From Euryhalocaulis sp050486445 (GTDB taxonomy: Bacteria; Pseudomonadota; Alphaproteobacteria; Caulobacterales; Maricaulaceae), in NCBI GenBank assembly GCA_050486445.1, contig JBJHDH010000033.1, positions 1-31,122 on the forward strand: a stretch of 31,122 bases of DNA, given 5' to 3'. Shown in pieces: positions 15,041-21,829 of the stretch. Below the pieces are notes generated by a model. It had not been told where the DNA came from, ran no database searches, and saw only the letters and a list, made by a program, of their open reading frames with translations. Within the stretch, counting starts at the first letter, position 1, and each line of letters starts with the position of its first letter. A program made the translations under genes and the position numbers.

Positions 15041-15054
15041 TTAACCGTCGTTAA
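15041..15054 (+). promoter_or_regulatory. CtrA-like TTAA-N6-TTAA site before flaEY
   Basis: TTAACCGTCGTTAA lies 24 bases upstream of the flaEY start. CtrA, the alphaproteobacterial cell-cycle and flagellar regulator, binds TTAA-N7-TTAA; the spacer here is 6. A GGCCGG/CCGGCC dyad (15017-15034) is just upstream. The flagellar role of the gene makes CtrA control plausible, but the spacing counts against it. Confidence 0.35.
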
Positions 15055-15077
15055 ACCCTGGCCGCTAGGCTGGGCCG

Positions 15078-17786
15078 ATGGTGAATCTTGTCGGATTCTC
15101 GCCCGGCCTGCTGGCGGACTGGTACGGCGCGCGCAACGCCCAGTCTCTGGTCCGGGCGGGCGGCGTCGCCGCGAATCCAGCCGCTGGGCCGGGCGCGGCG
15201 CAGCCGAACGCGGGCGTCATTCCGCCCTGGGACGCAAAGGCCAAGCCGGTAGGACTGGAAGAGCTGGCGCGCAGCGTGCTGGCTGACGGTAAATTTTTCC
15301 GGCCGGAAGAGTTCAAGGGGCTGGACGGCTCGAAGGACGCGCAGGCGCTGTTCACCCTGCATCAGGGGCTGAAGCGACTCTACGCCCTGGCGACGGAAGC
15401 CGCCGACAAATCTTCCAACGATATTCGCCGCTCGTTTTTGGAACGGCGCTTTCAGGAAGGCATGGCGCAACTGGAGACCTATTTCGCGCAGATGGGCCTG
15501 AAAGAGGTTTCGCTGGCGCTTGGCGAGGCGCGCAGTGTGGCCGAAAGTTCGGTAAAGATCGCGCGCGGGATCAGCGAATATGTCACGGGGGCCATCCATC
15601 AGGGCGATTTCGACGCGGAGGTGGACGCATTCCAGGGCGCGGCCGCCTTCACCATCACCGTGACCAAGCACGGCGCGGACATCCCGGTCCAGATCGACCT
15701 GGACGAGATGGGGGCAACGCCGCGCACGCTGGATAATGTGGCCAGCTTCATCAACGGAAAGCTGGAGGCCGAAGGCATCATCACCCGGTTTTCGCGCGCC
15801 CGGGTCGGGACGCCGAACGAGCACGGCGTCTATGCCACCAGCGAGTTCGGCTTCAAGATCAGCGGCGTCTCCACCGAGAGAATCACATTTTCCGCCGCCG
15901 GATCACCCACGCTCTATCTCGCCGGCATCAGCGGGACCGGAGAGGGCGCGGCCGGCCAGCTCACGCGGGTGGGCGGCCTGGAGGGAGGCGCGCCGGAGAC
16001 GCAGTTTATCCGCCGCATTGAGGCCGACCCCGTCATCACCACCAATGCGGAGGGCGCGGAATCCAGCGCTGCCGCCGCGCTGCGCACCAAGGCGACGGTA
16101 CTGGGGCCCAATGGCGAACTTTATGTCCTGGCCGAGACCGATGGCGCGGTGAATGGCGTGGCGCTGAAGGGCGAGAGCGATCTTGTTCTGCTGAAATACG
16201 ATTCCACGGGCCGGCAGGTCTGGTCGCGCGTGCTGGGCGCGACCGAAGGCGCCTCGGCGGGCGCCCTGGCCGTGACCGAAGACGGTAGCGTGGTGGTGAC
16301 CGGCGCGATCAAGGGCGCGCTGGGAACGACAATCGACAAGGGCGGGGACGACGGATTTGTCGCGAAATTTTCCGCCACGGGGACCGAACTCTGGCTGGAG
16401 CGTTTCGGCGGCCCGGCGGATGAAGCCCCGGCGGCCATCGCGCTGGGCGCCAATGGCGAGATTTTTATCGGCGGTTCGGTGCGTGGCGCGCATATCGATG
16501 GCGGCCGCGACGGCTTTGTGCGCGCCTTTGATGCTGGCGGAAAAGCACTGTGGACCCGCCCGGTCGGCGGCGCGGACGCGGAGCGAGTGACGTCGTTGGC
16601 CGTGGCCGGGGATGGCGGCCTTCTGGTCGGCGGCATGAAAAACAGCGAGAGTTTCCTGGCGAAATTCGACCCTGTGGATGGAGATGGCGCCGCACTCTGG
16701 ACCTATAATCTTGGTGTGATGGATGGCGGCGAGCTGACCGCGCTGGCCGTCGATGGCGATGCGATCTATCTGACCGGTTCGGCTGGTGCGGCTTCAAATC
16801 TGGCTGGCGCCCATGCCGGCCATGCCGGGGGGCGCGACGCCTTTCTGATCCGCCTGGACGACGCGCCCGGCGCGCCGGAAGCGGCCTGGACAGTGTTTCT
16901 GGGCAGCGAGAATGACGACGCCGCGCGCGGCATCGTGGTGCTGGACGGCGCGGTCTATCTGGCAGGACGCAGTAATGGCGATCTGCCGGGCGGCGACGCC
17001 CAGCCGGGCGAGCGCAAATCCTTCGCCGCGAAGCTGGACGCCGGGACCGGCGCGCTCGCCTGGACCGCGCAGGTCTCTGGCCGCGGAGGTCTTTCCGAAG
17101 CGTTCGCGCTGGCCATTGACCCGCAGGGCGACAGCATTCTGGATACGCTCGGCCTGCCGCGTGGAACCCTGGATTATGGCGGCGGCCAGTTGCTGGCCGA
17201 GCGTACCGCGCTGCGCCCTGGCGACCATTTTTATGTTTCGGTGGATGGCGGGCGGAAGCGCAAGATCACCATCGACGCCAAAGACACCTATCTGTCGCTG
17301 ACTTTCAAGATCAACGCCGCGCTGGTGCTGGATGGCAAGGCGCAGGTCGGCCGCTCCCCACAGGGGGATTCGCTGCGTATCCGCCCCAATGGCGGCGCGG
17401 TGATCGAACTCTTCGCCGGCGCGAACGGGCAGGACGCGCTCTCCGCGCTCGGCCTTGCGCCTGGCGCGGTGCAAAACAAGCCGGACCCAAAGGCCGTCAG
17501 CAAAGGCCTGGCCTCTGCCGCACCGCCGCTCTATGCGCTTGGCCTGCCCACGACGCTTGGCATCGGAACCGGGGCCGTAGCCGGAACGGCGGCGGAGGCG
17601 CTGGACAAGGCGATGGCTGCGATTCGCCGCGCCTGGCGGGAAATGAACACGAATCCAGCGCTGAACGATCTGCTGAACCGCCAACAGATGGGGCCGCCGC
17701 CCGCGCATCTGACGGCGCAGCTCGCCAATTTCCAGGCCGGGCTGGACCGGCTGAACGCCGGTGATGGCGGCGGTTTTCTGATCTAG
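15078..17786 (+). CDS. flaEY: FlaEY-like flagellar protein
   Basis: A 902-residue protein that I recognise as similar to Caulobacter FlaEY, needed for normal filament assembly. The helical N-terminal part (about 55-160) is followed by YVTGAIHQGDFDAEVDAFQG (168-187) and MGATPRTLDNVASFING (211-227), closely like FlaEY. The middle (about 330-680) has about seven repeats of the form G..LV.GS...G....GGRDAFV..FD..G..LW, as in SBBP/beta-propeller repeats. Two segments, about 217-265 and 737-795, look like the flagellin hook IN motif (TL..VA..IN..L.AEG and L.FKINAAL.....GDSLRI). The C-terminus is helical (about 838-890). No signal peptide is seen, as expected for flagellar export. The ATG at 15078 has no strong RBS. 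No other flagellar gene is within the window. Confidence 0.78.
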   Translation: MVNLVGFSPGLLADWYGARNAQSLVRAGGVAANPAAGPGAAQPNAGVIPPWDAKAKPVGLEELARSVLADGKFFRPEEFKGLDGSKDAQALFTLHQGLKRLYALATEAADKSSNDIRRSFLERRFQEGMAQLETYFAQMGLKEVSLALGEARSVAESSVKIARGISEYVTGAIHQGDFDAEVDAFQGAAAFTITVTKHGADIPVQIDLDEMGATPRTLDNVASFINGKLEAEGIITRFSRARVGTPNEHGVYATSEFGFKISGVSTERITFSAAGSPTLYLAGISGTGEGAAGQLTRVGGLEGGAPETQFIRRIEADPVITTNAEGAESSAAAALRTKATVLGPNGELYVLAETDGAVNGVALKGESDLVLLKYDSTGRQVWSRVLGATEGASAGALAVTEDGSVVVTGAIKGALGTTIDKGGDDGFVAKFSATGTELWLERFGGPADEAPAAIALGANGEIFIGGSVRGAHIDGGRDGFVRAFDAGGKALWTRPVGGADAERVTSLAVAGDGGLLVGGMKNSESFLAKFDPVDGDGAALWTYNLGVMDGGELTALAVDGDAIYLTGSAGAASNLAGAHAGHAGGRDAFLIRLDDAPGAPEAAWTVFLGSENDDAARGIVVLDGAVYLAGRSNGDLPGGDAQPGERKSFAAKLDAGTGALAWTAQVSGRGGLSEAFALAIDPQGDSILDTLGLPRGTLDYGGGQLLAERTALRPGDHFYVSVDGGRKRKITIDAKDTYLSLTFKINAALVLDGKAQVGRSPQGDSLRIRPNGGAVIELFAGANGQDALSALGLAPGAVQNKPDPKAVSKGLASAAPPLYALGLPTTLGIGTGAVAGTAAEALDKAMAAIRRAWREMNTNPALNDLLNRQQMGPPPAHLTAQLANFQAGLDRLNAGDGGGFLI

Positions 17787-17793
17787 CGGTCTC

Positions 17794-18519
17794 TCAAAGC
17801 AAACCGAGACTCTTGAAGCTGGCCGTGCCCTCACGTCCGATCACCAGATGGTCGTGAACCGTGATGCCCAGCGCCTTGCCGGCCTCCACCACCTTGCGCG
17901 TCATTTCGATATCGGAGAGCGACGGTGTGGCGTCGCCGGACGGATGATTATGCACCAGGATTACAGAGGTGGCGCCCAGCGCCAGCGCGCGCCCCATCAC
18001 CTCGCGCGGATAGACCGGAGCATGGTCGATCGTGCCCGCGCCCTGAAGCTCGTCGGCGATCAGCCGGTTCTTTTTGTCCATGAACAGAACGTGGAATTCT
18101 TCCCGTTCCGCATAGGCAAGACGCGTGCGGCAATAGTCCAGCAACGCGGTCCAGGACGAAATCACCGGCCGGTTGATGACTCCGGCACGGGAAAAGCGCA
18201 CGGCGGCGGCCTGGACCAGCTTCAGCTCGAAGGCCGTCTTTTCCTTGATCCCCTTTACCTCGATCAGCCGGTCCACCGGGGCGGACAGCGCCTCGGCAAA
18301 GCCGCCAAAGGTTTCAATCAGAGCCTTGGCGATGGGTTTGACGTCCTGACGCGGCAGCGCGCGGGCGAGCAGCAGCTCCATCAGCTCGTAATCTGCCAGC
18401 GCCTCGGCGCCGCGATCCAGAAAGCGCCGGCGCAGCCGTTCGCGATGGCCGTGATAGTGCGGTTCGTCCACGGCCCCCTCAGGCGGCGGCTGGCGCGGGG
18501 GAGGCAGCGGGCGGCGCAT
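17794..18519 (-). CDS. radC: RadC-family JAMM/MPN protein
   Basis: A 241-residue RadC family protein. An N-terminal helical/UPF0758 part with a helix-hairpin-helix-like segment (VDRLIEVKGIKEKTA, 82-96) precedes a JAMM metalloprotease-like domain with the metal motif HNHPSGDATPSLSD (H190, H192, D203) and a conserved upstream Glu near 140-142. The motif is complete. Despite its name, the family's role in DNA repair is not established. The ATG at 18519 overlaps the end of map by 41 bases; a GTG at 18471, preceded by GAGGGGG just after the map stop, would remove a proline-rich leader and is a credible alternative start. It follows map on the same strand, so the two are likely co-transcribed. It converges on flaEY with a 7-base gap. 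Confidence 0.88.
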   Translation of the reverse strand: MRRPLPPPRQPPPEGAVDEPHYHGHRERLRRRFLDRGAEALADYELMELLLARALPRQDVKPIAKALIETFGGFAEALSAPVDRLIEVKGIKEKTAFELKLVQAAAVRFSRAGVINRPVISSWTALLDYCRTRLAYAEREEFHVLFMDKKNRLIADELQGAGTIDHAPVYPREVMGRALALGATSVILVHNHPSGDATPSLSDIEMTRKVVEAGKALGITVHDHLVIGREGTASFKSLGLL

Positions 18520-19330
18520 AAGGCGGGCGATCCAGCCCCGCGGGCGAGCGTGTGAACACCTCCACGCCGCCCTCGGTGATTCCGACCGTATGCTCGAACT
18601 GCGCCGACAAAGAGCGGTCGCGCGTCACCGCCGTCCAGCCATCGTCCAGAATCTTCACGTCGGACCGGCCCAGATTGATCATCGGCTCAATGGTGAAAAA
18701 CATGCCGGGACGCAGCTCGAAGCCCCGGCCGCGCTCGCCGAAATGCACCACATTGGGCGCGTCGTGGAACATCCGGCCGATGCCATGGCCGCAGAAATCC
18801 CGCACCACCGAACAGCGCTCGGCCTCGGCGTATTCCTGGATCGCCGCGCCGATATCGCCCAGCGTCGCGCCCGGCCGGGCCGCAGCGACGCCGCGCATCA
18901 GCGCCTCATAGGTGATTTCGACCAGGCGCTCGGCCCGGCGCTTCACCCCGCCCAGCAGCACCATGCGCGACGTATCGCCGTGCCAGCCGTCCACGATCAG
19001 CGTAACGTCGATGTTCATGATGTCGCCATCACGCAACGGCTTGTCGTTCGGGATGCCGTGGCAGACCACATGATTGATCGAGGTGCAGATCGTGTGGCGA
19101 TAACCCTTGTAGAACAGGCAGGCCGGCAGCGCGTCATGATCGAGCGCGAACTGGCGGGCCAGATCGTCGAGATACGCCGTGGTGACGCCCGGCTTCGCCT
19201 CCCGCACCAGCAGGTCGAGGCATTCGGCGGCGAGCCGCCCGGCGCGGCGCATGCCTTCGAACGCGGCCTCATCATGCAGGCGGATTTGGCCTCTGGCGGC
19301 GGAGGCGCGGTCAGCTTGGATATAATTCAT
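18479..19330 (-). CDS. map: Type I methionine aminopeptidase
   Basis: MetAP removes the initiator methionine from nascent proteins in the cytoplasm. The 283-residue product has all five metal ligands of the pita-bread fold: D108 (MNIDVT), D119 (WHGDTS), H182 (CGHGIG), E215 (FTIEPM) and E246 (QFEHTV). The substrate-binding His91 is in CHGIP. Length is near the 250-275 typical for type Ia, with a 30-residue Pro/Ala-rich C-terminal extension. The ATG at 19330 is preceded by GAGG at good spacing; an open frame upstream to 19522 has no support. The 3' end overlaps radC. It is divergent from the HAD gene across a 96-base gap that must hold both promoters. Confidence 0.95.
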   Translation of the reverse strand: MNYIQADRASAARGQIRLHDEAAFEGMRRAGRLAAECLDLLVREAKPGVTTAYLDDLARQFALDHDALPACLFYKGYRHTICTSINHVVCHGIPNDKPLRDGDIMNIDVTLIVDGWHGDTSRMVLLGGVKRRAERLVEITYEALMRGVAAARPGATLGDIGAAIQEYAEAERCSVVRDFCGHGIGRMFHDAPNVVHFGERGRGFELRPGMFFTIEPMINLGRSDVKILDDGWTAVTRDRSLSAQFEHTVGITEGGVEVFTRSPAGLDRPPYAPPAASPAPAAA

Positions 19331-19426
19331 CGTCCTCAGATATAGCGCGCTATGGCCCGCTCTTAAACGGGTGAAGACCATTCGCAGACATAGGCGGCGG
19401 CGGAACCGCAAGCTATAAGCCCCGCC

Positions 19427-20275
19427 ATGCCGCCCGAAACCGGTCTTTTCCGCGACGCCGCGCTTGGCGAAATCGCGCCTCATTACGACGCCCTGCTGTG
19501 CGATGTCTGGGGCGTGGTGCATGACGGCCGCCGTCCGTTCGCGGATGCCTGCGCGGCGCTGGCCCGGTTTCGCGCCGAACGCGGTCCGGTAGTTCTCATC
19601 ACCAATTCGCCGCGCCCGTCCAGCGAGATCCCGGCCCAGTTCCGCCGGATCGGCGTGCCGGAGGGACTCTGCGACGCCATCATCACGTCAGGCGACGTCA
19701 CTCGCGCCGAGCTGGCGCGCCGCGCCGGCCAGCGCGTGCACAAGATCGGTCCCGAACGGGATACGCCGATCTATGCCGGGCTGGACCTGATCGAATCGTC
19801 AATCGAGACGGCTGATTTCATTTCCTGCACCGGGCTGGACGACGAATATGCCGAGACGCCGGACGATTATCGCGGCCTGCTGCGCGCGGCCGCCGGGCGC
19901 GGCCTGCCGATGGTCTGCGCCAATCCCGACCTGGTGGTGCATGTCGGCGACGTGCTGATCCCCTGCGCCGGGGCGCTGGCCGCGGTGCATGGCGAATATG
20001 GCGGAGAGGTGGTGATGGCCGGCAAGCCGTATCCGCCGATCTACGATCTGGCGTTGCGCCGTCTGCGGGAGATCACAGACCGGGACATCCCGCCCGCGCG
20101 GCTGCTGGCCATCGGTGACGGTGTTCCCACGGATATCGCCGGGGCGAACGCCGCCGGGATCGACGCCCTGTTCATCGCGGACGGGGTGCATCGCGACGCG
20201 CCAGGCGGGGCGGCGGCGGCGCTGGCCGCCGCCGGGGCGCAGGCCCGTTATACCGCCGGGCGTCTGGTCTGGTGA
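19427..20275 (+). CDS. HAD-superfamily class IIA hydrolase (TIGR01459 type)
   Basis: A 282-residue phosphatase-like protein of HAD subclass IIA, a group that includes NagD-type sugar- or nucleotide-phosphate phosphatases. Motif I is CDVWGVVHDG (25-34, nucleophile D26); the usual second Asp is replaced by W28, which is characteristic of the TIGR01459 family and leaves catalytic activity uncertain. Motif II is ITNSPR (58-63), motif III AGKPYPPIY (198-206, K200), and motif IV GDGVPTDIAGA (230-240). The cap domain lies between motifs II and III. The ATG at 19427 lacks a strong RBS. It is followed by the MaoC, ribF and ileS genes on the same strand. Substrate unknown. Confidence 0.88.
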   Translation: MPPETGLFRDAALGEIAPHYDALLCDVWGVVHDGRRPFADACAALARFRAERGPVVLITNSPRPSSEIPAQFRRIGVPEGLCDAIITSGDVTRAELARRAGQRVHKIGPERDTPIYAGLDLIESSIETADFISCTGLDDEYAETPDDYRGLLRAAAGRGLPMVCANPDLVVHVGDVLIPCAGALAAVHGEYGGEVVMAGKPYPPIYDLALRRLREITDRDIPPARLLAIGDGVPTDIAGANAAGIDALFIADGVHRDAPGGAAAALAAAGAQARYTAGRLVW

Positions 20276-20353
20276 GGCTATGGCGGGGGCGGCGCGTTTG
20301 CCTCTGCCCGCCCAGGCGCTAAAAACGGCGCGCAGCGAAGCGGAGGGACACGC

Positions 20354-20788
20354 GTGGCCGCAGTCAAGCAGCTCTATCTGGAAGACTTGGAAGTGGGCAT
20401 GAGCGCGGAATCCGCCCACTTGGTGGACGACGCGGCTGTGCGCGCCTTCGCCGATGTGTGCGGCGACTACAATCCGCTGCATCTGGACGAGGAATACGCC
20501 AAAACCACGATTTTCGGCGGCCGCATCGCGCACGGGGCGCTTTCGGCTTCCTATCTCTCCGCCGTGCTGGGCAATCAGTTGCCGGGGCCAGGCGCGGTGT
20601 TTCTGGAAATGACGATGCGCTATCGCCGCCCCGTGCGGATCGGCGCCACGGTGGTCGCGCGAGTCGAGGTGGCGGAGATCAACGCCGCCACCGGGCGGGT
20701 GACAATGAAATGCCAGTGCACGGTGGACGGCAAGGCCGTGGTGAAGGGCGAGACGCTGGTGAAAGTGGATCGCCGGCCGGCGGCGTGA
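20354..20788 (+). CDS. MaoC-like (R)-specific enoyl-CoA hydratase
   Basis: A 144-residue hot-dog-fold hydratase of the MaoC family, related to PhaJ, which hydrates trans-2-enoyl-CoA to (R)-3-hydroxyacyl-CoA. The catalytic Asp/His pair is D38 and H43 in GDYNPLHLD (37-45), and FGGRIAHGAL (54-63) is the hydratase-2 signature. The length is that of single-domain (R)-hydratases. The start is GTG at 20354, preceded by the strong RBS GGAGGGA (20342-20348). It sits 78 bases after the HAD gene and 41 bases before ribF. No polyhydroxyalkanoate genes are nearby, so the pathway (fatty acid oxidation, storage or other) is not given by context. Confidence 0.9.
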   Translation: MAAVKQLYLEDLEVGMSAESAHLVDDAAVRAFADVCGDYNPLHLDEEYAKTTIFGGRIAHGALSASYLSAVLGNQLPGPGAVFLEMTMRYRRPVRIGATVVARVEVAEINAATGRVTMKCQCTVDGKAVVKGETLVKVDRRPAA

Positions 20789-20805
20789 GCCCGGCGCCCC
20801 GATAA

Positions 20806-20833
20806 AGGCCGCCCGATGAAGGTCGCCCGATGA
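20806..20833 (+). repeat. 14-bp tandem duplication before ribF creating a mini-ORF
   Basis: AGGCCGCCCGATGA (20806-20819) is followed directly by AGGTCGCCCGATGA (20820-20833), one mismatch. Each copy carries an ATG. The first starts a five-codon frame (20816-20833) whose TGA overlaps the ribF ATG at 20830. The layout could couple or damp ribF translation. Confidence 0.7.
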
Positions 20834-21768
20834 ACATCATCAAAGGCTGGCGCGGGATCGATGCCGCGGCGCGCGGCGCCGCCATCGCAATCGGCAATTT
20901 CGACGGCGTGCACAAGGGCCATCAGGCTGTGTTGAACGCCGCGCAGGAGGCGGCGCAGGCGCGCGGCCTGAAACTGGCCGCCGCCGTGTTCGACCCGCAT
21001 CCCCGCCGCTTTTTCCGGCCGGACGCGCCGCCCTTCCGCCTGATGAGCGACCGGTTGCGCGCCGAGATACTGGCCATGCTGGGCGTCGAGATTCTCTATG
21101 TCCTGCCCTTCGACCGCGATTTCTCGCAGCTTTCTGACACGGATTTCGCTGCAAGCGTGCTGAAGGACGGGCTTGGCGCGGCGCATGTGATCGTGGGCGC
21201 TGATTTCCGCTTTGGCCGGGGCCGCGCCGGTGACACGGCGCGGCTGGCCGCGCTGGGCGAGGCGCATGGTTTTGGCGTCACCGCCGTGGCCCCGGCGGGG
21301 GATGGCGGGATGGTGTGGTCCTCCACCGCAGCGCGCGCGGCCCTGGCGGAAGGCGCGCCCGAAGTGGCCGCTGCGATTCTGGGCCGCCCCTGGATTGTGG
21401 ATGGCGAGGTGCGCGCCGGCCTGGCGCTGGGCCGCACCTATGGCGTTCCAACCGCCAATCTGGAGATGGGCGGCCTGTTGCACCCGCGCCTTGGGGTCTA
21501 TGCCGTGCGCGCGCGCATCGCAGGCGCGGGAGACTGGCTGCCCGGCGCGGCCAGCATCGGCGTCCGGCCCACCGTGGGCGGGACGGAAACGCTGCTGGAA
21601 GTGCATCTGCTGGACCGGGACGCCGATCTTTACGGGCGGCGGATGGATGTGGCGTTCCACGCCTTCCTGCGCGACGAGGTGAAATTCGCCAGCGTGGAAG
21701 AGATGGCGGCGCAGATCGAACGGGATATTGAGGCCTGCCGGGCTATTCTGGGCGGGCCGGGCCAATAG
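20830..21768 (+). CDS. ribF: Bifunctional riboflavin kinase/FAD synthetase
   Basis: RibF phosphorylates riboflavin to FMN and adenylylates FMN to FAD. The 312-residue product has an N-terminal nucleotidyltransferase domain with GNFDGVHKGHQ (22-32), FDPHPRRFF (54-62) and VGADFRFGRGRAG (122-134). The kinase domain begins near 185 with GRTYGVPTANLE (201-212) and has LHPRLGVYAVR, GVRPT and the E.HLLD segment. Both domains are complete. The ATG at 20830 follows a 14-bp duplication that also creates a five-codon upstream frame. Its usual alphaproteobacterial neighbour ileS starts 61 bases downstream. No FMN riboswitch was seen. Confidence 0.95.
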   Translation: MNIIKGWRGIDAAARGAAIAIGNFDGVHKGHQAVLNAAQEAAQARGLKLAAAVFDPHPRRFFRPDAPPFRLMSDRLRAEILAMLGVEILYVLPFDRDFSQLSDTDFAASVLKDGLGAAHVIVGADFRFGRGRAGDTARLAALGEAHGFGVTAVAPAGDGGMVWSSTAARAALAEGAPEVAAAILGRPWIVDGEVRAGLALGRTYGVPTANLEMGGLLHPRLGVYAVRARIAGAGDWLPGAASIGVRPTVGGTETLLEVHLLDRDADLYGRRMDVAFHAFLRDEVKFASVEEMAAQIERDIEACRAILGGPGQ

Positions 21769-21829
21769 ACCCGCCGCGCCTTGCCTGTTACCAACCCCGG
21801 CCTTGCCGTTCAGACCTGACGCCGACCCG

